A program made the position numbers and the translations under genes. A stretch of DNA of 64,000 nucleotides, taken from positions 39,913,524 to 39,977,523 of the forward strand of contig NC_080670.1 of NCBI RefSeq assembly GCF_030247195.1. The letters are read 5' to 3'. Every line of letters begins with the position of its first letter. Within the stretch, counting starts at the first letter, position 1. The notes under the pieces were generated by a model. It worked only from the letters and a program-made list of their open reading frames with translations, searched no databases and was not told where the DNA came from. Source of the DNA: Topomyia yanbarensis. Taxonomy: Eukaryota > Arthropoda > Insecta > Diptera > Culicidae. Shown one piece after another: positions 57,701-64,000 of this stretch.

Positions 57701-60700
57701 ATATTTGTAACAGTTTGTTTGCCGTCATATTTAAAAGTGTTACTTAGGCTATATGGCATGGCTTCATTTACAATTTTTTATTCAATCTTAGTTTTGAACT
57801 CTTTCAAAAGCAGTAAAAATATAAATAAACTTCCACTTTCTTATGGTGTTCTTTGTGAGAAGATACAACTAGAAAAGAGAACAAATTGTGATTATATATT
57901 CTTTTCCTAATGCAAAAATAACTAAAAAATTGCGAGCAAATTAAACTTCACTCATTTTGATAGCCATAGGTAAACTAACGAACGAAAACAATTTTCATCT
58001 CTGAATCCAATTATAAAATTTCGTCCGTCAGTTTGATTCGACTTCTGCTAACCTGCAATATAACTCTTCGATGTGGCGTTTTGAAATGAGCGTGTAGCAC
58101 CTTCTAGATATAGGACGATAAAGAATATTGAAAAAAATGCATTTAAAATTCGATTACACCTGTTTTTCGTACGGGATAAAACTTGCTTACTTGCCCTCAT
58201 ATGGTTTGTGTGCAACATGGGCCATAATATTGCACATAAAGTTCGAAAAGTTGATTCAAATTATTGAGATGTATGCAAGAGGAACATGGCGGCCTTTTAC
58301 ACTGTTTTCATTTGGCTTCAGGATGCAGCCATTTCTGCAATGACAGGTACTAACGTCTTAGGCCGGACTAAACTCAGGCCTAAAATCAAAGATAGTACCG
58401 TGTGGCGGTACCAACTAGATTCAAGCTTACCGCTATTAATGTACAAATTATTTTAATCCCTTCCCGGGGGCCTTCCGTTAAGTAAGTACCACACTTCCTT
58501 TCTCGTATTCTTTCTCAACAGTAAACCAGTGCTTCGGACTTTGCTTCCCGGGGCATCACTCGGGACAAACCAGTTGATTTCGGCGTTTATATGCGTCGTT
58601 GACTGTTTGGAATATTATATCTAACTAGTGCTAACTTGAATACTAGTTTAGATACATCGTCTAATTTTGCTTCAAGTTGGTGCTAGTTACTGACGAGATG
58701 AATTCGATACACAAAAATCAAACTTAATGTACATGTACATACATACTATAGTCCATCAAAATAAGTCCGGTTATACAGAGATAACATAAATTATAATTAT
58801 TGAATTTCTTTATCTAGAACTAGCCAAAAAACACTTTCTGTCTAATCGTGATATCCATAATGATAAAATTTTCGTTGAAACAAATTTGCCACGGTGTATA
58901 GCACATATTATGTTGCTATCATAATAACTATCGATGGAATAAGATCAATCCACACGCCTTTATGCTTATTGTATACCATCGACATCTGAGCAATGACGTC
59001 AACCCAGGCAAAGTAAAGAGTTCATGACGCAAATGTAAAGTCCTGCATCAACAGGTTTTTCGAGTTGTGCCTTATATAAGTATAACGAATGGAGTTCTTT
59101 GTGTTGCGACAAATGAAGAATGCACCAGGGGAAGTCTTCTCGCAGTGCGGTGCAAATTGCTAGTTGAGACATTGAACTTCAGAACAAACATTATACATGC
59201 GATGACCGCGCTTCATGTTCTGGTTCAATCCAACCGGGGGAAATCCCGTGCTAAATATAACAGGCTTCAGCATATATTACATCCTTTTTCTTGCAATCAG
59301 TCCGTATTCTGCTATGGCTAGTGAATTGGAATATTGAATATAGAGTTCTATTTGATACATAATTGCGAATTAGTCATTTATTAGCCTAAACATGACCTGC
59401 CTTTTTTATTTTGAAATAAAATCAATAGTTTTATCGACCTTATCGTGAACTGATCTAACAATGAACTTGAATTGTACGTTTTCAGGTGTAAAATGATGTG
59501 TGCTTGAAACTCGGTAGCCTTGAAGACCATAAAAAAATAGCACCCCCAAAAATTAATTTACACATTTCATGCCTAATATCTTACTGTAGTAGGTTGAGCT
59601 TAAAGTGTGAATTATTTGTTTTATGTGTCCCGAATATGCACACTCACCGCCCGACCCGAGTTGCATGGATGGCAGTCTGGTTAGCATCTCTGTGTAAGAA
59701 GGTTAGCTTCAGTTCAAAATCAAGGCTGTTCTTGTTTGTAGGGGGAAGGTGGACTACAGAAGCAGACTAACGTGATAGACTGTGTGAGTCAATATGAACT
59801 CACAGAAGATGTAACTAAACATTATCACACTATCAATTAGTGCTATGTAGTAGTATATCATTTGAATCATGTTGCTAGCCCTTTCCAAATGTTAGAGTGA
59901 TAATTTCTTCGTGCTAACGTGTGTTGTCTAATACTATACATCGTACACCCTGATATGTTCTCTTTTCGACACATGGTAGCGGTTCGATTACTTTCTCGTC
60001 ACGTGACCTACCGCCCGGAATATTTTTTTCCGAAATCAGTTTTTCCTACTGCTGCTACTTCCTTTACCAGGGTGTCGGTCAAATTTCGGTCAAAGCACCG
60101 TGAGCAAGAGAAAGTCAGAAACAGCTGAATCATTTTGAAAGAGTTGAGAAATTGAGAAGCACAAAAAAAAACAATACATCGTTGGCTAGTGTGTATGAAT
60201 TTTTCCTGGCGTCTTCGAGTGAGAAAGCTAAGGGTAATGACACTGTGTCGAATGGAAAAAGTCAGTTGAATTGGCCCAAAACACGAGCATGCGTCTTTTA
60301 CTGGATATTTGTCTTGGTCTGGTTGAAGGCTATCGCATCCTGCTAGACAGTGTGACGAGCGTCACGGAATATCTCGAGGTAAGCCGGCTAAAATTCAAAT
60401 GGATACGATAACTTTCACAAAGTGTATGCTAATTTACACAACCTGTTCAATCTCTGATGCTGATGCCTTGAAAAAAGATTTTGATCGCAAACTAAAATCG
60501 TTTGGCGACTTACGTACGGACGGATAGCGCCATCGAAGGCCACTCACCTAGGATGTATTTGGAGCCCAGTTTTTGAAGGTTGCAGAAGTGATAGTAGCAG
60601 TAGAGGATCGCCGAACACCGCACGATGGTCATCAGTATCACATCGATGCCGTTCTGTTCCAAATCGTCGCACCGGAAAACACTGTCGGCACCCACCGAGC

Positions 60701-60881
60701 TGAACCGCCAGCTGGGACAAGGTCTACCGGTGTTGGAGCGGGCAGCTTGCTGGAACGGATCCGCACTTCCTTTGTCAAACGTTATTATGCATGCCGTCAG
60801 AGTCACTAGGGCCACTATCACTTCCCATGGGTGTGATGCACAAAACTCACCGTGCGCCCGAAATAACCGACCGACTCTCAT
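19009..60881 (-). CDS. Hmgcr: HMG-CoA reductase, five coding exons
   Basis: It reduces HMG-CoA to mevalonate with NADPH in the ER membrane; in insects this feeds isoprenoids and juvenile hormone, not sterol. Exons: 60548-60881, 22635-22722, 21572-22144, 19183-20874, 19009-19123 (2802 nt, 933 residues). Residues 1-355 are the multi-pass membrane domain, with [20 protein letters not shown] at the start and a sterol-sensing-type region (about 79-250) containing [18 protein letters not shown] and [19 protein letters not shown] linker with ten alanines (374-383) and an acidic tract follows. The catalytic domain starts near 490: [17 protein letters not shown], the catalytic Glu in TTEGALVAS (585), DKKPAA lysine (716-717), [12 protein letters not shown], the Asp in GQDPAQNV (792), [10 protein letters not shown], and His 891 in SHMRHNR. 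The length is close to fly HMGCR (about 916). Confidence 0.97.
19183..20874 (-). CDS. Hmgcr: Hmgcr exon 4: last span, linker, catalytic domain
   Basis: The acceptor is CATCTTCCAG|GTGGCTC, giving [20 protein letters not shown], the last membrane span. All catalytic residues lie here. The exon ends CATAATAG|GTACATC, a weak but usable donor. If not spliced, translation runs on for YIPKPF and stops at 19161. Confidence 0.95.
21572..22144 (-). CDS. Hmgcr: Hmgcr exon 3: membrane domain
   Basis: The acceptor is TTGTTTTCAG|GGACGCC and the donor ATTATAAG|GTAAGC. It encodes residues 141-331 with spans [47 protein letters not shown] and [14 protein letters not shown]. The intron that follows is 697 bp. 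Confidence 0.96.
22635..22722 (-). CDS. Hmgcr: Hmgcr exon 2
   Basis: An 88-nt exon with acceptor ACCTTCGCAG|GCATTGCC and donor CTCAA|GTGAGT. It encodes [20 protein letters not shown] and then [10 protein letters not shown], part of the sterol-sensing-type region. The downstream intron is 490 bp. Confidence 0.95.
23258..24312 (-). pseudogene. Decayed ORF1 (gag-like) of a non-LTR element
   Basis: Minus-strand frames at 24037-24312 and 23810-24097 overlap with a shift and read, in order, [29 protein letters not shown] and then [20 protein letters not shown] words; a third piece past a MITE (about 23450-23258) reads [19 protein letters not shown] followed by an acidic tail and stop. The spacing and the NYFP.I.NGV.VVR block recall insect LINE ORF1/zinc-knuckle proteins. 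A MITE at 23507-23768 splits it. It lies 3' of the truncated ORF2, so it probably belongs to another insertion. Confidence 0.5.
23507..23768. mobile_element. Harbinger-like MITE with G-runs, copy 2
   Basis: The ends GGGACCAGTCATAAATTACG and the complement of CGTAATTTATGAATGGTCCC are inverted, with TTA directly outside both (23504-23506 and 23769-23771). Several runs of 5 to 11 G stand on the plus strand. It inserted into the ORF1-like relic, about 0.8 kb from Hmgcr exon 2. Confidence 0.85.
24421..25694 (-). pseudogene. 5'-truncated non-LTR ORF2 (reverse transcriptase)
   Basis: It reads [20 protein letters not shown] at the truncated start, then [50 protein letters not shown] in place of YADD, and the C-terminal [16 protein letters not shown] and [16 protein letters not shown]. 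The frame is open for about 420 codons to its stop, but the endonuclease and the first RT blocks are absent. It is clearly related to, yet diverged from, the element at 30378-33362 and lies in the opposite orientation. Clade (CR1/Jockey group) is inferred from motif wording. Confidence 0.85.
25716..25939 (+). other. Unidentified exon-like segment
   Basis: A 224-base GC-richer segment is preceded by TTATCTTTATTTTAG and followed by GTAAAT. The plus-strand frame reads [20 protein letters not shown], then [20 protein letters not shown] and more, without stops. The minus strand is also open. It begins 21 bases from the truncated 5' end of the LINE relic. I do not recognise the product; it could be an exon of a nested gene, a captured fragment, or chance. 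Confidence 0.35.
26158..26537 (-). mobile_element. tRNA-derived SINE, copy 1
   Basis: On the minus strand it starts with a pol III-type promoter: TGGTTGAGTGGTAAGC (A box) and GGTTCAATTCC (B box). It ends at a short AGCTCA-type repeat. A direct repeat of 24 bases ending AAAGAGTTACGTG stands at 26134-26157 and 26538-26561, a perfect target-site duplication. Relative to copy 2 it lacks about 150 internal bases. Confidence 0.9.
27270..27460 (-). pseudogene. RTE-type non-LTR fragment
   Basis: The minus strand reads [20 protein letters not shown] and then [20 protein letters not shown], matching the wording of the segment between endonuclease and reverse transcriptase in RTE-clade elements (WFDEECRxATxxKN...). 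Frames break on both sides. Assignment rests on recalled family wording. Confidence 0.45.
27978..28525 (-). mobile_element. tRNA-derived SINE, copy 2 (longer form)
   Basis: Box A is the complement of 28500-28510 and box B the complement of 28456-28466 (GGTTCAATCCC). TTAGTGTCGGATT duplicates at 27965-27977 and 28526-28538. It is collinear with copy 1, except for an extra block at about 28258-28410. Confidence 0.9.
28701..29217. mobile_element. piggyBac-like MITE with TTAA flanks, copy 1
   Basis: Ends CCCATTCATGCCC and the complement of GTGCATGAAAGGG, each with TTAA outside. TTAA duplication with CCC...GGG ends is the mark of piggyBac-group elements. An inner inverted repeat, TTGTTGTTTGTGGACAACAA, lies next to the left end. 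No transposase is present. Confidence 0.8.
29686..30120. mobile_element. piggyBac-like MITE with TTAA flanks, copy 2
   Basis: This is a direct copy of 28701-29217 with the same ends and TTAA at 29686-29689 and 30117-30120; it lacks about 80 internal bases (the segment around GCCAGGAACAGTGTACG). The 0.47 kb between the two copies holds nothing I recognise. Confidence 0.8.
30208..30270. repeat. Solo end of the 6162-6940 element family
   Basis: An inverted match to the left end of 6162-6940: GCATATCTAACTCA, then GTCATAAGACAGCACAACAG. The rest of the element is missing here. Confidence 0.65.
30340..33425 (+). mobile_element. Non-LTR retrotransposon copy
   Basis: The element contains the ORF2 above plus a short 3' UTR ending near GATAAATAAATCTATCAC. 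The 5' border is uncertain and I could not find a target-site duplication. Intactness of 994 codons suggests a young insertion compared with the relic at 24421-25694. Confidence 0.75.
30378..33362 (+). CDS. Non-LTR retrotransposon ORF2: endonuclease + reverse transcriptase
   Basis: A single open frame of 994 residues. The N-terminal APE-type endonuclease shows [10 protein letters not shown]71 in [10 protein letters not shown]186/N188 in IIGDFNLS, and a terminal RHHPP at 267-271. The reverse transcriptase spans about 500-780: [19 protein letters not shown]632 in [26 protein letters not shown], and SYADD (D720-D721). The C-terminal region with [16 protein letters not shown] and [11 protein letters not shown] is typical of CR1/Jockey-group elements in insects. 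No ORF1 lies upstream, so the copy is either 5'-truncated or of a one-ORF type. It runs antisense to Hmgcr within intron 1. Confidence 0.93.
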   Translation: MLEHSTNVSSHSNRPGVHSRRMNREVPVSLPCLKSSPIHLYYQSVGGMNSCANTYRLATSDCCYDIIALTETWLNEQTLSSQVICSDYEVLRCDRSPLNSNKSSGGGVLLAVRRGLKVQHITNDAWSSIEQVWAAIKLGNRTLYICVVYFPPDKIRDSALVDSHSESLTSVSAMAQLTDEIMIIGDFNLSTIKWRSVHNGFLQPDPDESVFHPGSITLLDGYSTATLQQINSTTNENDRILDLCFVNARDQSPYISTALTPLVKYVRHHPPLHLTLQDVPLMKFSSHAPTVCYNYKRADYSSILNILQSINWDSVLSKDDVNSAAETFCHIMSYLIDRHVPKCNQRSDQSPWQTAELRQLKTAKRAALRKFTKRRTLSLRAYYVRLNNDFKKLNSFCFSNYQRKMQRKLKSDPKSFWRYVNEQRKETGLPSTMFLNGEVGHDSQAICKLFASKFASVFVSETLSSQQIDVAASGVAQLERSVSEIHVEHSDIVSAASKLKASSSPGPDGVPAVFLKKCISGLVEPLCQLFKMSLTTAIFPQLWKAAFIFPVHKKGDKRNIDNYRGISALCAISKLFELVVVEPVFFHCKEYISKDQHGFMPNRSTSTNLLSLTSFVSEGFDANQQTDVIYTDLSAAFDKINHDIAVAKLEKLGFSGSLLRWFQSYLVGRQLSVNIGDAYSKLFSATTGIPQGSHLGPLIFTLYFNDVNYQLKGPRLSYADDLKIFNRIRSRSDAQYLQQQFDTFSRWCENNRMILNPAKCSVISFTRKKDPIEFEYNLSGALVSRVSCVKDLGVLLDSKLTFKNHISYVVGKASRSLGFIFRTAKSFTDIYCLKSLYCSLVRSTLEYCSAVWNPNYMNSSDRIEGVQRKFIRYALRRLPWREPVRLPSYESRCQLIQLDTLQRRRETARALFISDLLSGRIDSPDLLERVNIQARSRTLRGNVLLRVPFRRTIQTANAAITGLQRLFNRVSHLFDFHLSRISLRNRFLQFFRCN
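33426..36559. other. Intronic DNA, nothing recognised
   Basis: AT-rich sequence with scattered frames below 100 codons on both strands and none with family motifs. No inverted-end element was resolved here. Confidence 0.4.
36600..36780 (+). pseudogene. RTE-type reverse transcriptase fragment
   Basis: Two adjacent frames read [13 protein letters not shown] and then [20 protein letters not shown] with IHCVIEMI. The frameshift near 36650 and an in-frame TAG near 36748 break it. KAxGKDGIxAELLKxG is the block before the RT palm in RTE-clade elements. Confidence 0.7.
36785..37218. mobile_element. Possible hAT-like MITE, TAGGGATGTCCGATTATCG end
   Basis: The left end TAGGGATGTCCGATTATCG faces a degenerate right end CGATTGGGTAGTCCCCA. 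Repeated ATCGATTAGC words lie inside the left half. No target duplication was defined, so the right border is tentative. Confidence 0.45.
37219..38870. other. Intronic DNA, nothing recognised
   Basis: AT-rich; short frames only. No motif, inverted-end pair or tandem array was noticed. Confidence 0.4.
40552..43125. mobile_element. 2.6-kb element with CG-rich inverted ends
   Basis: The ends AGGTGTGCGCCG and CGGCGCACACCT are perfect inverted repeats. CGCCGCCGCCGATGATTTT recurs in both subterminal regions, mirrored near 40580 and 43010. There is no clear target duplication. Ends starting (C)AGAGGTGTGC resemble the hAT group by family knowledge. The interior has no transposase frame; 41994-42540 (minus) resembles the ORF1-like relic at 23258-24312. 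Confidence 0.6.
41994..42540 (-). pseudogene. ORF1-like relic, second copy
   Basis: Read on the minus strand, broken frames give [16 protein letters not shown] (zinc-knuckle-like spacing) and then a basic segment followed by [23 protein letters not shown] blocks such as GGGAACCGTTTGT and the ATGTCCTGAACA stretch are shared with 23777-23835. It is therefore the same family as the relic near 24 kb. Confidence 0.4.
43721..45323. other. Intronic DNA, nothing recognised
   Basis: Strongly AT-rich with short frames and no family motif. No tandem or inverted structure was resolved. Confidence 0.4.
45324..45738. repeat. Minisatellite inside a TIR element
   Basis: About eight units of 33 bp, GGATTTTGAAATTTACGCGG then TTTTCATTTACGC, fill the interior. 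The outer ends TACACTCAAGTTTTTTTACG and CCTGAGTGTA are inverted. The 109-codon frame at 45391 is just the array read in one phase ([11 protein letters not shown] repeats). Confidence 0.85.
46545..47235. repeat. Dispersed ~0.7-kb repeat, copy A
   Basis: It matches 49725-50456 in direct orientation along its length, at perhaps three bases in four. A TAGGGT-ended MITE (46649-46958) forms its middle; flanks on both sides, such as CATCATGGCATCCCGTGAG and CAATATGACGACGGTAC, are also shared. So the unit is larger than the MITE. Confidence 0.75.
46649..46958. mobile_element. MITE with TAGGGT-type ends, copy 2
   Basis: The left end reads TAGAGAATGCGCCTATT and the right end is the complement of TAGGGTAAAGAGCCTATT. 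It shares the CCCATTTGAAGTCATT block with the other copies. Confidence 0.7.
47236..49104. other. Intronic DNA between repeat copies, nothing recognised
   Basis: A GC-richer island at 47240-47630 and 48330-48700 holds open frames of 80 to 120 codons. None shows a family motif or matching splice pair. They might be element-internal sequence between the two 0.7-kb repeats. Confidence 0.35.
49105..49400. mobile_element. MITE with CACAGACTAACAGACATAAC ends
   Basis: The left end CACAGACTAACAGACATAAC and the right end are perfect inverted repeats over 20 bases. It is 296 bp and has no frame. Confidence 0.85.
49725..50456. repeat. Dispersed ~0.7-kb repeat, copy B
   Basis: This is the direct counterpart of 46545-47235. 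A TAGGGC-ended MITE copy occupies 49879-50190. Both flanks of the MITE are shared with copy A, including the CATCATGGCATCCCGTGAG block. Confidence 0.75.
50457..51490. other. Intronic DNA, nothing recognised
   Basis: AT-rich, with three near-copies of ATGACTCGATTnYCCGTAG around 50765-50830 forming a tiny tandem array. Nothing else was noticed. Confidence 0.4.
51520..51799 (+). mobile_element. 3' end of a retroelement with GATA tail
   Basis: TGTAGCGCCATCTAGCGGG, then a stretch ending ACTTTTATATATATAGATAG, resembles the 3' tails of insect non-LTR (RTE-like) copies that end in a microsatellite. The (TAGA)n run occupies 51749-51799 with one CAGA interruption. No coding part remains. Confidence 0.45.
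52210..52440 (-). other. Unidentified 76-codon frame
   Basis: An open frame with a hydrophobic start ([14 protein letters not shown]) and a basic C-terminus ([15 protein letters not shown]). No family, no splice signals that I trust. It may be chance. The remaining bases from 51800 to 52840 hold nothing else recognised. Confidence 0.2.
52848..53156. mobile_element. Palindromic MITE, AAGACCTAACTTAAATTAAG end
   Basis: The left end AAGACCTAACTTAAATTAAG and the right end TTTAAGTTAGGTCTT are inverted repeats continuing about 45 bases inward with mismatches. Part of the family recurs, inverted, near 58660-58730 (CTAGTTACTGACGAGATGAA). Confidence 0.75.
53587..53732. mobile_element. 146-bp MITE with TACAGACACTTTATA ends
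   Basis: The ends TACAGACACTTTATA and TATAAAGTGTCTGTA are inverted repeats, followed inward by CAGACTAGCG on both sides. TA at each extremity fits a Tc1/mariner-type target. Confidence 0.85.
53804..53979. mobile_element. 176-bp palindromic MITE, CCAACTGTCAAAATTCTC ends
   Basis: Over 40 bases at each end are reverse complements: CCAACTGTCAAAATTCTCTT, then GAAATTCCGGACAAACCG with one small indel. The centre includes GAGAAATTTTTTTCTC, itself a small hairpin. Confidence 0.85.
53980..58529. other. Intronic DNA, nothing recognised
   Basis: AT-rich DNA with frames under 75 codons. A GC-richer patch near 55960-56060 contains CACGGTCGAAAATCTATCTC but no coding or repeat family I know. No inverted-end element was resolved. 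Confidence 0.35.
58530..58740. repeat. Partial copy of the 52848-53156 MITE family
   Basis: GGTGCTAGTTACTGACGAGA and the ACACAAAAATCAAACTTAA stretch match the left half of 52848-53156 in reverse orientation. The other end is not recognisable. Confidence 0.55.
58741..60547. other. Intronic DNA 3' of Hmgcr exon 1, nothing recognised
   Basis: Frames of up to 90 codons occur at 59067-59321 and 59498-59770 on the plus strand, without motifs. Conserved intronic regulatory sites cannot be judged without comparison to relatives. Confidence 0.35.
60548..60881 (-). CDS. Hmgcr: Hmgcr exon 1: N-terminus and first membrane spans
   Basis: It encodes residues 1-111 plus one base of Gly112. ATG lies in GAAAATGAG. 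Two hydrophobic spans are visible: [13 protein letters not shown] and [19 protein letters not shown]. The donor CATCCTAG|GTGAGT opens a 37825-bp intron; joined to exon 2 it continues [18 protein letters not shown], the expected family sequence. The antisense frames here are shadows. Confidence 0.95.
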
Positions 60882-61250
60882 TTTCTTCGCTTTACGACAC
60901 TTTGTACTCTTCCTACACCAATTGCGGCCAATTCGGAACGCACTTTCCCGCGCACTAGATCCTACAACTGATTCACCAAGACCAGGTTTGGGTGGGAGTC
61001 GACCGCTCTCTCTTTGCTGGCAAACACTTGGCTATGCGTTGCCACTGTCGAAGAGCACACACCGCGATACCGAGGAGCACTTCTTCACCGTAGCACTGCT
61101 CAAGTGATACTGAGAAGCCAGACGCCACCACGAGTAGTGCAGGCGATCGGTCAGAGATCTGTTTCTTCACAGCACGGTTCCGCCACTCTCCGGGCCGCAC
61201 CCACCTGGCAGAAGACGGCGGCACGGTGATGGCTTTCAAGCAAAACCTGC
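60882..61250 (-). promoter_or_regulatory. Hmgcr 5' leader, probable second leader exon
   Basis: The 369 bases before the start codon contain no ATG on the coding strand and are more GC-rich than the surroundings. At the far edge CTCTTCCACAG|GCAGG resembles an acceptor, so the leader may be joined to an upstream non-coding exon. A long frame here on the minus strand begins at TTG, not ATG, and is not a uORF. Confidence 0.55.
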
Positions 61251-64000
61251 CTGTGGAAGAGAAGAAGCAGAAGAGTTTGCCAAAATGTTAGTCGCATAGT
61301 TGTGTTAATCAATAAAATAAAAATAGGCATCGAGGAATCATAGCGCTTCACAGGCTGCCGATTTCATTGATGATTTTTTAAGGAGAAGATCGATGCAACC
61401 AATCCTGTGAGTGTGTGATACTGATATGAGAACGTTAGTTCTTTGGGAAGAAAGGCTACGGTTGTAGATGGTTACCTCTGGACGTTTTAGCACAATCTAA
61501 AGTGATATTGATTAGACAAACACGCTTTGGCCCATAGGGAGGAGGGGAGGACTACCCGGATACTATAATTCAATCCTGACATGATCATCGATAAAACTGA
61601 AGGTGAAGATGAAATTAATTAGAACGCTGATTCATTATAAACAAGCATATTAGGTCCATTTATTGCAAATCGTCCTCTATTTAAATGTTTATTTTCGGCC
61701 TTCGTTTTTCTGTTCATGAAAAAGTTCCATTCATCAGTTACGAGTGAAATGAAGCATTAACTCAACTTATATTAGCGTGGATTTTAGGGTAAAAAGGCAT
61801 TGTAAACATGTGTATTCTTGCATGTAATTTCATGCATGGTTGCTAGGCTTGTGCATAGCCGATGGCAAATGTTTGGATGTATGTTTTGAAGAAGAAGCTA
61901 ATTCTTGCGGCACATTGGAATTGGTGGTAAATATACCCCCAACTTCACACATTGTTACGCTTCATGACCGCAATTTAGTTGCTCGAAAAATGGTTGAGCC
62001 TAACGCAAGTTCAGTACTCAAAAGCATGAATTAAACGCAAAGGATTTGATTCCATGAACAGATGATAGACAATCAAGGTTATAATTCTAACGCATATGTA
62101 TTTAGGTATGGTTATTTTCGGGGGTGACTTTCCTCGGTAGTCCTTCCTAGCCTAAAATATGTCATTTTTTGGACTTTTTGTATAAGTTAGCTTTAAGTTT
62201 AACTTTATGTTAGAATGAAAAATGATTGTATAAATATCACTCAATGCAATGAACAACAATTAAACATTTTTCGATGCATTTTATCGATATAAAACATACT
62301 TAATTCACTACTATGAAAATTGCAATATTATCAAGTGACTTGTGCGAGTGGGTCCGGTTTGAATTATAATGAAGAAAACCTTAAATATGATCTTTTTGCT
62401 CAATTTTTAAATACAGCTGAAGAATTATTTTATTTTATTTGCTTATATTTTATCTGATAAATTTTTGAAGGTGCTCAGTTCTTTTCGTCCGCGTCCCTTA
62501 TCACCTTATCACCCCTTGGTTGTGTAACTATTTTTTCCATTCTTATTATATGGCAAATAAGTAGTAGTTTTCATTTCATCAATTTTGAAACTGCACACAT
62601 GTTATCGTAAATAATTTTAAATGTTCGTTGAATTGATGCCATTCTAAGGGGTTTAACTCTTTAACGGTCGGTTGGATTGTCTTGCAGTCTTCGACAAACT
62701 TGTTCGGCATATCTGTAAACGCTAACTTCTTCCTAGGTCCTTGTTCGGATGTTTTCAGCGACATCTAGCGGCGATTTTGTGAACGGCGAGTGTTTCCCCA
62801 TACATTTTGACCAAAAATCCCATACAAACTTTAAGCTCTTTGGTGGAGGGGTTAGTTAACGGATTTCACTCAAATTTGGAAAGTGTCATTTTTTCATGAT
62901 TTCACACGACGCTAGGGGGTGTGTAGATAAGTGATTTCAAAAATGGTCGTCTACCCTAGAGAACACGTATCCGCCGAGAGATGCCAATCGAGCTAACATT
63001 TATTTGGACTGAGCAAACTAATTTTCATATTTGTTAAGTGTGACCAACTAGGGAGCACGGCATTAAATGTGCATGGAGAAAACGCATTGTTTTGTCCCAG
63101 TGGAATGATGATTTCAATCATGTAGGATGGTTGAGAATTGAAAGATCGCAAGAAGCATCGAAAACTAGTTACCAATTTCCTTCAGTCATATCAACACGAA
63201 GAACAAATGTTTTATTGTCATGTTCATTGGTTTGCTTTTAGTTCACTAAATCATGTTCATTATATATTCTTTCTCATTGTATTGAGTAATTTCATATACT
63301 TAATTTTTGTGTTAAAAGGGCGAAAAAACAGGAATCTCATTTTATTTCTGGGATCTACTTTATTTTCTGGTTTTGGCACATTGTTAGTTTAAATTACCGA
63401 ATTAGCTTTTCCTGCTTCCATGTCGTAAGAAGCGACAAAAACAGGACTCTCTATACATCATTTCCTGCATTCTTTAGACTTATAAATAATAAAGATCGCT
63501 CGCGTGAAATTGCTAGTATGTCCGTCACACAAAGTAAGGTTTCCAGAACAGTTTATCCTTATTTAGAACCGCTCATTTTTTTAAATATCACGAAAACAAT
63601 CGATATTTTTTAATTGTAGCGCCAGTTTGTCTTCCACTCTTATTTTTTTCTTCGAAATTTTGTGTTGCTTTGCCTTTTGCTAGTTTGTTCTCTGTAAAAT
63701 ATTATTTGAATTAAGTCTTTGTCTCGTTATTCGGCATTACGATAATCATAAAACGAATTCTAAGTACAAAACCCTTTGCGACGCAGTGGGATGTATACGT
63801 CTCACCTACTTCTCCTAAGTTTTTATTGGATTTCTAGTTAGCGTTGTATATAAATACGAATTCTTTCTTTTAATCAACTCTTGGGGATGTAAGAGTACTA
63901 GCACACAAAATTATGTGAATTTGTTAATTACTTATTAGTTAAAACAATTAAAACTTGAAAATCTCGTGTTTTTACAATATATTCGGCTGAGTATGAACTA
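61251..64000. other. Upstream flank of Hmgcr, no gene recognised
   Basis: The Hmgcr promoter and any first leader exon should lie here or beyond. A repeat-like GACATCTAGCGGCGATTTTG stretch is at about 62640-62960, echoing GCGCCATCTAGCGGG at 51600. No open frame exceeds 90 codons. Confidence 0.4.

Larger units (their letters stand above)
22723..60547 (-). other. Hmgcr intron 1, 37825 bp
   Basis: Borders are GTGAGTG at 60547 and ACCTTCGCAG at 22723. The intron holds every mobile element listed between these positions. It has no host exon I can assign with confidence; the one exon-like segment is at 25716-25939. Confidence 0.9.

Noticed and set aside
60973..61239. Possible 88-codon uORF in the Hmgcr leader
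   Set aside because: The frame begins at TTG; there is no ATG in the leader.

Overview
The window is nuclear DNA of a dipteran, most likely a culicine mosquito. It is AT-rich, its host genes carry short spliced introns, and the two host genes encode insect-type proteins. The space between them is packed with mosquito-style MITEs, a tRNA-derived SINE family, non-LTR retrotransposons and Tc1/mariner, piggyBac-like, hAT-like and Harbinger-like remnants. The genus call is an inference; no species-diagnostic sequence was searched.

Two host genes are resolved, both on the minus strand and in tandem. Oga (protein O-GlcNAcase) has five coding exons between 13506 and 9616 and encodes 1156 residues. 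Hmgcr (HMG-CoA reductase) has five coding exons between 60881 and 19009 and encodes 933 residues. Its first coding exon lies at 60548-60881 and its second at 22635-22722, so intron 1 is 37825 bp. All nine exon borders I placed keep frame, and both summed coding lengths divide by three.

Region by region. 1-9415: repeat-rich 3' flank of Oga, with a Tc1/mariner-like MITE, a 425-bp foldback, a (CT)n tract, a G/C-run Harbinger-like MITE and a decayed Tc1/mariner transposon holding two nested insertions. 9416-13506: Oga. 13507-18350: tandem intergenic space with a dense MITE nest (14.3-16.3 kb) and a 945-bp TIR element. 18350-22722: Hmgcr 3' UTR and exons 5 to 2. 22723-60547: the giant Hmgcr intron, containing a near-complete non-LTR ORF2 (30378-33362, plus strand), a 5'-truncated relative (24421-25694, minus strand), ORF1-like and RTE-like scraps, two SINEs, a piggyBac-like MITE pair, inverted TACCGGTA-rich repeats, a 2.6-kb element with CG-rich ends, a minisatellite MITE and several palindromic MITEs. 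60548-61250: Hmgcr exon 1 and a leader without any ATG. 61251-64000: upstream flank with no recognised gene.

The two enzymes act in different pathways: HMGCR in mevalonate synthesis in the ER (juvenile hormone and isoprenoids in insects), OGA in removal of O-GlcNAc from nuclear and cytosolic proteins. Nothing seen links their regulation. No tRNA gene, rRNA, CRISPR array or bacterial-type operon was found, and no clearly undescribed system; the most unusual points are listed as findings.
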